Positions 50,763-59,888 of a DNA stretch of 64,000 nucleotides are shown in pieces (within the stretch, counting starts at the first letter, position 1; each line of letters begins with the position of its first letter). The DNA lies in the NCBI GenBank assembly GCA_947166625.1, contig CAMVEX010000013.1, positions 1 to 64,000 of the forward strand, written 5' to 3'. The notes beneath the pieces were generated by a model, which saw nothing but the letters and a program-made list of their open reading frames with translations, searched no databases and was not told the origin of the DNA. The stretch is from an uncultured Clostridia bacterium (GTDB taxonomy: Bacteria > Bacillota > Clostridia > Oscillospirales > Acutalibacteraceae). The translations under genes were made by a program, and so were the position numbers.

Positions 50763-51105
50763 TATACACCCGTTTTCGATTACACCCGTTACTGATTGCG
50801 AAAGGTATATTCACCACAACCCATAGGTGAGAAATCGTTTATAGTGTGCAAATTATTGATTACATAGTTGATGAGTCGCACCACATAGCCCTCTCCGAGA
50901 CCGGAGAGGGTGCCCCGAAGGGGCGGGTGTGGCGATATTTTTATACACCCTTTTTCGATTACGGAAGATAAATGTGCCTCATCCCGTGGGTGAAATTTAT
51001 ATTTTACCTCGTAAATATGATAACTCACAAACATTTAATCACGTAGGGGCGGATATTATCCGCCCGCCAACAGGATATGCGGAGCATTGGCCCTCTCCGA
51101 GATGG
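50763..51105. repeat. Intergenic palindromic repeat block D
   Basis: It starts directly after the tuf terminator. 77-bp-type units come first. Then 50838-50985 matches block B (31343-31490) with 8 mismatches in 148 bp, and 50986-51068 matches block A (10657-10739) inverted with 3 mismatches in 83 bp. A GGGGCGGATATTATCCGCCC palindrome, GGATATGCGGAGCAT and a truncated CCCTCTCCGAG follow. The block is thus a mosaic of pieces seen apart in A and B. The rest, 51106-51459, is AT-rich; I see no gene in it, only an ATTGCAA...TTGCAAT dyad near 51244-51264. Confidence 0.85.
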
Positions 51106-51459
51106 CAAGTATCCATAAACCAGTAATTTAAAAAAATAATCAAATAATGTGATTGCGTGACTGTTAAACAGGGTTGGTTACGATGGAACAGATAATAACA
51201 ATTAATTAATGGAGTAAAGCTACTATTACATAATAATCATAAATTGCAATAGCAAGTTGCAATCGATTTCCGTATGTCAAGAGCGGCAGATAACTTTCAA
51301 AAAATTCATTTTGGATATTGACATTTGATAGTTAGTTTTTTATTAACGGATTTACTGAAGGTTACAACAATAAAATTAAAGTTTTAGAAAAAAACACATA
51401 CGGATACCATGATTTCACTCACTTCAAAAATGTATTTTTACATTTTCTCTTTATGTCAA

Positions 51460-51500
51460 AACATCGGCAACAATTTTTGAGTTCGTTGCCGATGTTTTTT
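51460..51500 (-). terminator. Probably bidirectional terminator after the 2733-aa gene
   Basis: AACATCGGCAAC (51460-51471) pairs perfectly with GTTGCCGATGTT (51485-51496). T-runs lie on both outer sides (TTTTTT on plus, TTTTG on minus). It is about 100 bp past the stop at 51603. Confidence 0.75.
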
Positions 51501-51602
51501 ATTGGATTTTTACCCCAACTATTGACATGGAGCAATTATTTACACCGTCGTAATTAGAGGCGGTAAGTCCGTTTTTCGACCTCTTTGGAGTCTCAGCAAA
51601 TC

Positions 51603-54600
51603 TTAAATGCGCATTAAAAGGCTGAGAATTTCATGTGCCAAACTTTGAAGTAATTGCGGTATGCATTCAATAATATCCCAGAATGACAGACGCTTGAAAT
51701 ACCAGATGCATCCGAACAGCAGCCAGTGTATCCATTGCCACCATCTGTAATCGGTTCTGACCTTGATTTCTTTACTGATGTCTGTCCCTTCAACGGTTAC
51801 AGTGATTGTACAGCGTCCGCGACCGGTTCCTGTAACCCTGCCGTTTTCATCAACTTTGGCGACTTTTTCGTTGCTCGAAGAATAAATGAGTCTGCCCCAG
51901 GTTGATTCGGCTCCAAGATTTACTGAATCATTGAAATAGAAGTAAATCCTGTCAAGCTCTGTTGTTATCGCAGCCGCATCCTTCATGTCTCTGCCGCATA
52001 CATCACAGATTCGGTCTCTCTCGCTGTCACTGTGGGGCTCAACATTTGTTACATCACCGCATACGGTGCATTCATCCCAATGATTGTCAATGTCGCTTCG
52101 TTGTTCATATTTGTGACCGTTGAGAACACAGGTTGCATCATTAATATTCATTTCTCCGGATATAAGTCGCGAAGTAAACAAATAGTAACTGAAAGATTTG
52201 CAATGGACTACTATAAAGTCGCCATCAATATGGTATCTGCAAAGCTCCTGAGATCCATCGTCAGAGATATGATAAACATAGATATCATCATCGTTGGCAA
52301 TCTTCTGCCTGCAATCTTCACTTAAAGAAACAAGGGGTATTCTGACATAGAGATATTTTGCTTCTCCGTCTTCGTGAATTTCCGCTCCACCTACGTCCTC
52401 AAAGAGGTTCAAATCATACAGGTCGCCCATTTCGGATGATTTGGATTTGAATGTAAGAACCTTTTCATAATTATAACTGCAGTTGACGCACTGGAAATGA
52501 GATATAGTTTCTGATTCGGTGTTGTAAATTGTCGCTTCAAAAACATGTTCACCCGGCTCGAGAGATTCACTGTATGTGTAACCACAAGAACAGGTGCTTA
52601 TTACAGTCTGACCTTCGTCGCACTTGCCCTTTATTGTTTTTACAAAGGAATGGACATGATCGCTGAATTCCGCTTTGTATTCCTGATCAAATCTGCCCAT
52701 ATATGGTTCGATGTCAGGAGTCCATCTCGAGAAATTCGGAATGTCAACTTCCGGTGCGACTATTCTCTCGCCGAACGCATAGTGCTCTGTTCGGCTATTT
52801 CCCTTAATTATCCATGTAACCTTTTTATCTGCATTTCCGAGGGTTGCGTAATATTTTGCCACTTTTTCTGTTACAACCGTTTCGTCTCCGATTTGCCAAG
52901 AGGCAAAGTCAACATCCGGAGCCGTAATGACGTCGCCTTCATTATACATCGCTATATCATATATTACATTATCATCAAGATAATACTCAACAATATATCT
53001 GTCAGTTGATAAATTGACACTTTGAGGGATAAATGTGCCGACATTAGTGTTGCTGATTATCACACCTGCATCCTCGGTGTTGGTGTAATAAGTTCCGGCA
53101 TCCACGGAGTATTCATTTGCTGTAATATCAAACGAAACATTTACTCCCCAACCAATCATCATATTGGTTTCATTAAACCGTTTCTTGGGAGTAAGGTTGC
53201 GGATTTCGATATAAGTTGTGCCGTCATCTCTTCTGTCCACGGTTATATCGGTATTGGTGATGCCATATTCGTTCTTTAATTTTTCTCTGAACAGTTGCTC
53301 CTGAAGAACGGTCATTGAAAACTCTTTTGTAATTGTATCATAAAGTGTAACTGATTTGAAGTTTACAGTTTTGAGTACGCTTCTTACAATAATGTTTTCA
53401 AATGTTTTGTTCAGAGCCGCGGCATCGTTTACGCTGACAAAATAACCATTATTTTTGCTTCCGGCTCCAAGATTATTAAACGAAGCCTCTTTATAGTTGG
53501 AAGAAACTCCATGCAGGAATCTGTTGAAGTTTTCAGAAATTTCACCGTTGGGATCCGCTTTGTTTGATATTGCTATTGAATAAATCAATGCGCCCTTATT
53601 CTTGAGTATTTTAGCTTCGTTGACAGCATCATAAGCAACATTATCATCGAAACCATCCCAGTGTGTCGGTTCGCCGTCTGTAATGAATACAACGATTTTT
53701 TTCCTGTCGGATTCATTACTTTCAAGCACTTGAGAAGCCATTTTAAGACCAAGCTCTGCTGCTGTTGCTCCCGATGCTCCAATTCGGTCTATTGCCGTCA
53801 TAATCAAAGAATAGTCTGAAACAGAATTCATCAGAGAATTCTTATAGGCATTGGCTATTTTTCTATTGTTGTAATTGACGGGTTCACCGCTTCTGACAGT
53901 TAATACCTCTGTGTTCTCATATGCAGTGAACGATCGATTCCTCGGCCAACCGTTAGGCTTTGTGCTTGAGCCGAATCCTACAATTGAAATACGGTGTTCG
54001 GCGCCGCTCTTTTCGGCGTTCTGTTTTACGGATTCAACAAAATCCTTTGCTGTAGCTACAAGGTAGTCCCTCCTGCTGAGCTCGCCTTTGTTCGGGTCAG
54101 CATCTTTGTCGCTGTCTATTCTGCGGGTCATAGATCCCGATTGGTCAACAACAAGGACTATATCAAGGGGTTCGTTTTCACTTATTTTGATACTTTGCGC
54201 TTTTGAGAACGCATCAAGATTGACGGTAACAACGCCATTTCCTTTTTCTTCAACCGTCTTACTGGTTTCGATTTCGCCTGTGTTTTCTGTATCCTTAAGT
54301 TCATATACCGCTTTAATAATAATATCGGTATTACCAATTACATATGGAGTCCAATCGCCTCTGTATCCTTCTTTTTCCGGAACATCCGGTTCTGCAATGG
54401 AGGTTGCTCCTTCTTCAAAAATCACCTCGGCTACAACACTGTAATTTCCTGTTTCATCATGATACTTACCGTTATCATCGGGGACAAGGAATGTAGCTTT
54501 GCGAGTAACAGGAACAAATCCGGCATAGAAAACAAGGTTTTCGGCAGGCATAGTAACAGGAATATCTTTATCCCATCCGGTAAACACTTTGCCGCTTATA

Positions 54601-57600
54601 ATCGGGTCGGCCGGTTTTATGATGTTTTCGCCGTAATCGTATGTGTCAATGGTCGAATCCTCGTCGGTTACAACATAAGTTACCGTATATTGATTTACAA
54701 CCCAGATTGCTTTGACGGTAATATCCTCTGCAGGCATCCTTTCGGGAATTTCCGGGCTCCAGCCGGCAAAAGTATATCCTTCTTTTTCGGGATTATCAGG
54801 AGCGGTTACATCGCTGTTGTAATCCTGTGTAATCGGATCGATTTTGCTGCCGCCGTCTGTATCAAATGTGATGGTGTACTGATTAACATTCCATTTTGCT
54901 GTTATGGTCATATCTTCGGCAGGCATTTTGCCGGGTATTTCTTTATCCCATCCATCAAAAGTGTATCCTTCTTTTTCAGGATCATCGGGAGCGGTTACAT
55001 CGCTGTTGTAATCCTGTATAATCGGATCGATTTCGCTACCGCCATCAGTATCAAATGTGATTTTGTATTGGTTAACATTCCAAAGGGCTGTAATGGTCAT
55101 ATTGCGGGCGGGCATGGTTTCAGGTGTTTCTGCATCCCACCCCGCAAAGGTGTATCCGGTAAATTCGGGATCGTCAGGTACTGATACAGAGGTGTTGTAG
55201 TCCTGATTCAACACCTTATAAATATTATTGCTGTTAACTTGACCGTATCTGTATGTAATAGAATACTTTTGGATTTCCCAAACAGCTTTGTATTCCACAT
55301 CTCTGTCAGGAACATTCGGCTCCACATCGACTACCGTTTCGCCGTCTTCGCTCCAGCCCATAAAGGTATATCCTTCTTTTTCGGGATCATCAGGCGGAGT
55401 GATTACATCATCGTAATACAAATCTTCATCGGTTTTGTTTGTTCCGTCATCAAATGAGATATTGTGAATGCTTCTGTCAATATATACTTCAAGGAGGAGT
55501 TTGCCGTCTTTGGTAACTTTTCCGGAAGTCTTGCTCTGATTCTCATTGAGGAACATACCGGTATTAACGGTATAAACCGCCTCCACCTCTTTGCCGATAT
55601 AATCATATATGGTTTCATCGGAGATAAGATCATATTCGCCGTCTGTACCCATAATATGGATGGTTACTCTGTAATTTGCACCGAGAACATCTACCGGTCT
55701 GGTTTGCGTTGCAGCGCAGGCCTCATACTCTTCCGTTTCTTCGGAATGACGGCATTCTCTTTGCTCCTCGCCCTCGGTATCAATCGTCGGCTCTACGGTA
55801 ACGTGCCAGTCGGCATCATTCCATTCATGCTCTCTTGCGGAAATAACCTCGGTGTATTGACCGCCGCAGACCGTGCAGGTATAAGTGCGCAGACCGTCTT
55901 CGGTGCAAGTTGCCTTTTTAGTAACCTCGCTTGTAAAAGTGCAGCTTACTGTTACCTTTTCATTTTCATCAATCTGACAAGTCTTGGTGTGCTTTTTGGC
56001 CTCGGGACCGTCATATACCCATTCGCTCCACACATGGTTTTCAGTCTCGGTATATGTGCAGGCTTCATATTTATCGGTTTCTTCTGTGTTGAGACAATCT
56101 CTCTTTCGGCACTGCTGGTTCTCTACATCATCATCCCAGATGTTATGCCATTCACCCATATTATGTCTGCGGGCGGGAATAACCGCTTCGTTGAGTTTGA
56201 ACCCGCAGGTTTCACCGTTACACACTCTCGCACAGAACTGTTCTTCCAATCCGTCGGAAACGCAGGTTCCTTTTGTTGTGACTGTATATGGGCTTGATTT
56301 AAGATGCCCGAGCGGCTCGTCGGTCAGATATTTTTCGGCGTGATCGCATCCTTTTCTCGTGCATTTATAAACATCATATCCCGACTCAGTGCAGGTAGGC
56401 TCGATTGTTTCCGCTTTTTCGAGTTTGTGACCGAGAGCGGGAATGGGCGTATCATAACAGTAATCGCAGTTCTGGCAGATATAATGCAGCTTGCCATCCT
56501 CTGTACATGTAGCGTTATATGAATTGTCCACATCAAGAATTACATCGTGATCTGCCGGCTTTCCGGTCCAGTAATAGTGAGGAGTATCTTTGCCTGCACA
56601 TTCATCGCAATCGGTCTGACCACACCTTGAGCAGACCCAAAGCTCCATATTTGTTCCTGCGGTGCAAGGAGATTCAACAGTTTCTTTCAACACATAGTCG
56701 TGTTCAGTGTATTCCGCCGGAATAATTTCATGCTCTTCTTCGAGACCGCAGCGTTTACAGACGCGGTATTTTTCGCCGTCGTGAACGCAGCTCGGCTCTT
56801 TAACTGTATAATCACCCCAGTCGTGGTCGAGAATACCCACTTCATCGGGAGCATAGACTACACCGGGAAGCCATGAATGAGCATGATCTGTATTTTCGCA
56901 GTTGCGGCAGGTGTAATAAACTATGCCGAATTCGGCGCAGGAAGTCGGCTCCCACTTGCCTGTTGATTCGTTATACTCGGCATTCTCCGCTTTTACGACA
57001 TAGTAATCGGCAGGAATTGGAGGGATTTCTCTCTCTTCCATCAAGAAGCCGTGAGAGCCGTGTTTCTCACATTCGGTTATTTCGTCACACCATTCGTTGA
57101 CGCAGTATTTGCATTCCCATCCTGCTACGCCGCAACCGTTTTCGTGCTCTACAACCCATTCGCCTGCGGTATGACCGGTAGCGGGAATAACCCATGAGTT
57201 TTCTTCTATCTCATGAGTTCCATCTTCATCGGAGAAGTATTTATCACAGTTTTTGCAGTAATAGTATTCGCTGTTGCCGTCAACAAGGCAGGTTTCATGC
57301 TTCGCATCGAACTTGACCATTGTATGTCCGAGCGCGGGGATTTCTTCCTGCTCATAGTAACCGCAGGCATCATATCTTACACATTTACGGATTCTTGATC
57401 CTGATTGAGTGCAAGTAGGATATGTTACGGTCTCCCACTCGCTGTTGAGGCAATCGTGACCGAGAGCGTCCACATAATCGTCATTATAGGTCTCGTTTGA
57501 ATGGTTCTGACACTTATATACCGTGTATCCTCTTTCGGTACAGGTCGGCTGAACCTTATGATCTACCGTGTAGTTGTGAACGTTGTCGGACTTTAAGATA

Positions 57601-59804
57601 TAGCAGCCGCAACCGTTTTTACAGGTTCCTTTGTAAATATGGTTTGCTTCATCAATGCATACATACTTATTGCGTTCGGTGTTCCAATCGGGGAAAGAGT
57701 GCTTATATGTTGTCGAATCGGGGCTGACTGCACCGCAACGGCTGCATATTTTACCCCTCGAGTAGCAGTTACCGTTAATCTGCGATTCCTGAAGAAGCTT
57801 GTCTTTCTGAATGAAAACCTTATCCGCGTTCACGGAAAAATCGTGACCGAGAGCGGCAAGGTCATATCTATACATCGTTCTGGTTTGAACTTCGCGTGTT
57901 GAACTTGCCGTATACTTCGTGTCGCTCCAGTTTGACCAGCTGCTCCATTTATACCAGTTGTAGATATTGGTTTTTATTATGGCTCTTGAACGGTATTCCC
58001 GACGGATAACTATTGCCGAACTGTCTAAATCTTTTGTGCCAACAGCTGTATCATTCTTATTTCCTGTAGAGAAAAACCATTGCGCTCCATCACCTAAACT
58101 GTATGTATATGATTTTGAATTACCATTGTATGTTCCGCTCGTGTAATTTGAGTCTTTATATGCTACTGTGCTCCATGTGCAGGTAAAATTGTCGGGGATC
58201 TTCTTTCCGCAGCTACAATTTGTATTGTATACAGGATGTCTTTTACCACAGTTGGTGCATGTATAATAATAATATCTGTAAGTAACTCTGGTTTCGACTT
58301 GGAGAGTAGAAGAACCGGTTGCTGATGTAGTGCTCCATGAACTCCAATTGCCATATGAAGTATCAACATGATCAACACCATTCTGAACCCATCCGCTTCC
58401 GGGTGAGGTGGCCTGAGTTTTTGTCGATTTATCTCTGTATCTGTATTGAGTTTTTGTCTGAATTTTATTTGAGGGCAGCTGAGAGGCAAGCGAGCTGTCC
58501 GTCATCCAATCGGACCATGTATTATTGGGATTGACATACGCTATATATGAATCGTTACATCTTGAGCACTTATATGTTTTGGTTCCGTTTTCGGTGCAGG
58601 TCGGCGCGGTCGCACCGGGAACATAATCGTGCCCAAGCGCAGGAACAACTTCAGTATATTTATGCGAACTGTCACGCTTGCAGGTATAAGTTCTTACGCC
58701 TTCCTTAAGGCAGGTGGGCTGAGTGGTTATTTTGCCGCTGTCCCAGTTATGTCCGAGAGGATTCTCTGTTTTGGCTCCGCAGATTTTGCAGTATCCCTCG
58801 GTAAGGCATGTCGCGTGCGGGTCGGTGATATGACCGCCGGTAGTAGTTTTTGTTTCTGTATATCCGCAACGCTTACAGACGCGTTTGGACTGGCCGTTCT
58901 GAGTGCAGTTTGCGACCTTGACAACCTGCCATTCGCCGAATATATGGTCAACATGGCAAGACGAAATATGAGTTTTATAATTGAAGCCGGAAAGTTTAAC
59001 CCAGCCCCAGTTGCCGTAACGGAATGTTTTGCCCCACTGACCGTTTGAAGTGTTTTTCACTTCAAATATGTGGGCATATTCGCCCGACATAAAGTTGCTG
59101 TATTTTGACGACGAAGTGCTTGCGCTTGAATAGAGCCCCTGGCTTCCACTTGCAGTGTAAACATCAAAATTTCTGGGATTGTTGTTTACACAGGTAGTTC
59201 CGTAAAGTTTCATCAGTGTAGTATTCGAACCGGAAAAGTTGAGGTGCCAATCATAGCCCGCCCAGTCGGATCTGTATTTTACTGTTCCGGTAGAGTGTGC
59301 AGCAACTACTGGTGTGCCGTTGACTATATCAATAACTATAGCCGAATGGCCGTATCTGCTTTTATCCGGTTTGTAGAATAATATGACATCGCCGATGCTC
59401 ACCTGTGATGCCGACGGATTCTTTATCGCCTGCGCACCTTTACTTATAAGGAAGTTGTATAACTGCTGGCAGCGGATAAAAGAACCGGCATATTCATTGC
59501 CGTAAGGACTTGCCCAGTGACAGAAATAGCCGTTTGTGTTCCAGTAGCCGGACATATCCATTCCGCCCATATAAAGGCATTGAGATACAAAGTTGGCGCA
59601 GTCGCCGCCGTTATCCCAGTAACCCTGACCCAGCAGAACGGAGTTATAGTCGTTCCAATGCTCGATAGCCCACTCTGCCGCCGCAGTCGAGCAGTAGTTT
59701 GATACTCCGTATGCTGATGCGCTGACCAGCCCTATCGGAACTATCGACAGGCACACAATCAGACACATCAACACGGATATCGTCCTTTTGAAATGTTTTT
59801 GCAT
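51603..59804 (-). CDS. Giant secreted protein (2733 aa): Amidase_6, SH3-like, Cys-pair repeats, InlB repeats, vWA, Ig-like
   Basis: The ATG at 59804 has AGGAGGAG upstream and gives a signal peptide (MQKHFKRTISVLMCLIVCLS...SASA). Residues 30-200 are an Amidase_6/NlpC-like domain: 'GGDCANFVSQCLYMGG' (catalytic Cys) and 'GHSAIVIDI' (His), suggesting peptidoglycan or peptide amide cleavage. An SH3-like unit follows (215-285). Residues about 285-1355 hold some twenty repeats of the type 'CTENGTKTYKCSRC...PALGHDY', with paired cysteines that may bind metal or form disulfides. Then a MucBP-like unit, six InlB repeats (1445-1830), a vWA domain with MIDAS 'VVDQSGSM' and 'VFITDGEP' (1865-2160), an Ig-like Big_2 domain (about 2605-2675) and an aromatic hydrophobic tail 'RWWQWIHWLLFGCIWYF'. 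No LPXTG. Likely wall-associated adhesin or remodelling protein. Confidence 0.88.
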   Translation of the reverse strand: MQKHFKRTISVLMCLIVCLSIVPIGLVSASAYGVSNYCSTAAAEWAIEHWNDYNSVLLGQGYWDNGGDCANFVSQCLYMGGMDMSGYWNTNGYFCHWASPYGNEYAGSFIRCQQLYNFLISKGAQAIKNPSASQVSIGDVILFYKPDKSRYGHSAIVIDIVNGTPVVAAHSTGTVKYRSDWAGYDWHLNFSGSNTTLMKLYGTTCVNNNPRNFDVYTASGSQGLYSSASTSSSKYSNFMSGEYAHIFEVKNTSNGQWGKTFRYGNWGWVKLSGFNYKTHISSCHVDHIFGEWQVVKVANCTQNGQSKRVCKRCGYTETKTTTGGHITDPHATCLTEGYCKICGAKTENPLGHNWDSGKITTQPTCLKEGVRTYTCKRDSSHKYTEVVPALGHDYVPGATAPTCTENGTKTYKCSRCNDSYIAYVNPNNTWSDWMTDSSLASQLPSNKIQTKTQYRYRDKSTKTQATSPGSGWVQNGVDHVDTSYGNWSSWSTTSATGSSTLQVETRVTYRYYYYTCTNCGKRHPVYNTNCSCGKKIPDNFTCTWSTVAYKDSNYTSGTYNGNSKSYTYSLGDGAQWFFSTGNKNDTAVGTKDLDSSAIVIRREYRSRAIIKTNIYNWYKWSSWSNWSDTKYTASSTREVQTRTMYRYDLAALGHDFSVNADKVFIQKDKLLQESQINGNCYSRGKICSRCGAVSPDSTTYKHSFPDWNTERNKYVCIDEANHIYKGTCKNGCGCYILKSDNVHNYTVDHKVQPTCTERGYTVYKCQNHSNETYNDDYVDALGHDCLNSEWETVTYPTCTQSGSRIRKCVRYDACGYYEQEEIPALGHTMVKFDAKHETCLVDGNSEYYYCKNCDKYFSDEDGTHEIEENSWVIPATGHTAGEWVVEHENGCGVAGWECKYCVNEWCDEITECEKHGSHGFLMEEREIPPIPADYYVVKAENAEYNESTGKWEPTSCAEFGIVYYTCRNCENTDHAHSWLPGVVYAPDEVGILDHDWGDYTVKEPSCVHDGEKYRVCKRCGLEEEHEIIPAEYTEHDYVLKETVESPCTAGTNMELWVCSRCGQTDCDECAGKDTPHYYWTGKPADHDVILDVDNSYNATCTEDGKLHYICQNCDYCYDTPIPALGHKLEKAETIEPTCTESGYDVYKCTRKGCDHAEKYLTDEPLGHLKSSPYTVTTKGTCVSDGLEEQFCARVCNGETCGFKLNEAVIPARRHNMGEWHNIWDDDVENQQCRKRDCLNTEETDKYEACTYTETENHVWSEWVYDGPEAKKHTKTCQIDENEKVTVSCTFTSEVTKKATCTEDGLRTYTCTVCGGQYTEVISAREHEWNDADWHVTVEPTIDTEGEEQRECRHSEETEEYEACAATQTRPVDVLGANYRVTIHIMGTDGEYDLISDETIYDYIGKEVEAVYTVNTGMFLNENQSKTSGKVTKDGKLLLEVYIDRSIHNISFDDGTNKTDEDLYYDDVITPPDDPEKEGYTFMGWSEDGETVVDVEPNVPDRDVEYKAVWEIQKYSITYRYGQVNSNNIYKVLNQDYNTSVSVPDDPEFTGYTFAGWDAETPETMPARNMTITALWNVNQYKITFDTDGGSEIDPIIQDYNSDVTAPDDPEKEGYTFDGWDKEIPGKMPAEDMTITAKWNVNQYTITFDTDGGSKIDPITQDYNSDVTAPDNPEKEGYTFAGWSPEIPERMPAEDITVKAIWVVNQYTVTYVVTDEDSTIDTYDYGENIIKPADPIISGKVFTGWDKDIPVTMPAENLVFYAGFVPVTRKATFLVPDDNGKYHDETGNYSVVAEVIFEEGATSIAEPDVPEKEGYRGDWTPYVIGNTDIIIKAVYELKDTENTGEIETSKTVEEKGNGVVTVNLDAFSKAQSIKISENEPLDIVLVVDQSGSMTRRIDSDKDADPNKGELSRRDYLVATAKDFVESVKQNAEKSGAEHRISIVGFGSSTKPNGWPRNRSFTAYENTEVLTVRSGEPVNYNNRKIANAYKNSLMNSVSDYSLIMTAIDRIGASGATAAELGLKMASQVLESNESDRKKIVVFITDGEPTHWDGFDDNVAYDAVNEAKILKNKGALIYSIAISNKADPNGEISENFNRFLHGVSSNYKEASFNNLGAGSKNNGYFVSVNDAAALNKTFENIIVRSVLKTVNFKSVTLYDTITKEFSMTVLQEQLFREKLKNEYGITNTDITVDRRDDGTTYIEIRNLTPKKRFNETNMMIGWGVNVSFDITANEYSVDAGTYYTNTEDAGVIISNTNVGTFIPQSVNLSTDRYIVEYYLDDNVIYDIAMYNEGDVITAPDVDFASWQIGDETVVTEKVAKYYATLGNADKKVTWIIKGNSRTEHYAFGERIVAPEVDIPNFSRWTPDIEPYMGRFDQEYKAEFSDHVHSFVKTIKGKCDEGQTVISTCSCGYTYSESLEPGEHVFEATIYNTESETISHFQCVNCSYNYEKVLTFKSKSSEMGDLYDLNLFEDVGGAEIHEDGEAKYLYVRIPLVSLSEDCRQKIANDDDIYVYHISDDGSQELCRYHIDGDFIVVHCKSFSYYLFTSRLISGEMNINDATCVLNGHKYEQRSDIDNHWDECTVCGDVTNVEPHSDSERDRICDVCGRDMKDAAAITTELDRIYFYFNDSVNLGAESTWGRLIYSSSNEKVAKVDENGRVTGTGRGRCTITVTVEGTDISKEIKVRTDYRWWQWIHWLLFGCIWYFKRLSFWDIIECIPQLLQSLAHEILSLLMRI

Positions 59805-59888
59805 GTTTTACTCCTCCTGAATAAAGAGTGATATTTTTTAAGTGAAAATCATTGCCGCATTTTCCTTTTCTATCATAAATCACCAATC

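Noticed and set aside
51535-51600. End of an insertion sequence beside the 2733-aa gene
   Set aside because: The stretch before the stop looks unusual (GAGGCGGTAAGTCCG, CGACCTCTTTGGAGTCTC), but no inverted partner, target duplication or transposase is visible.
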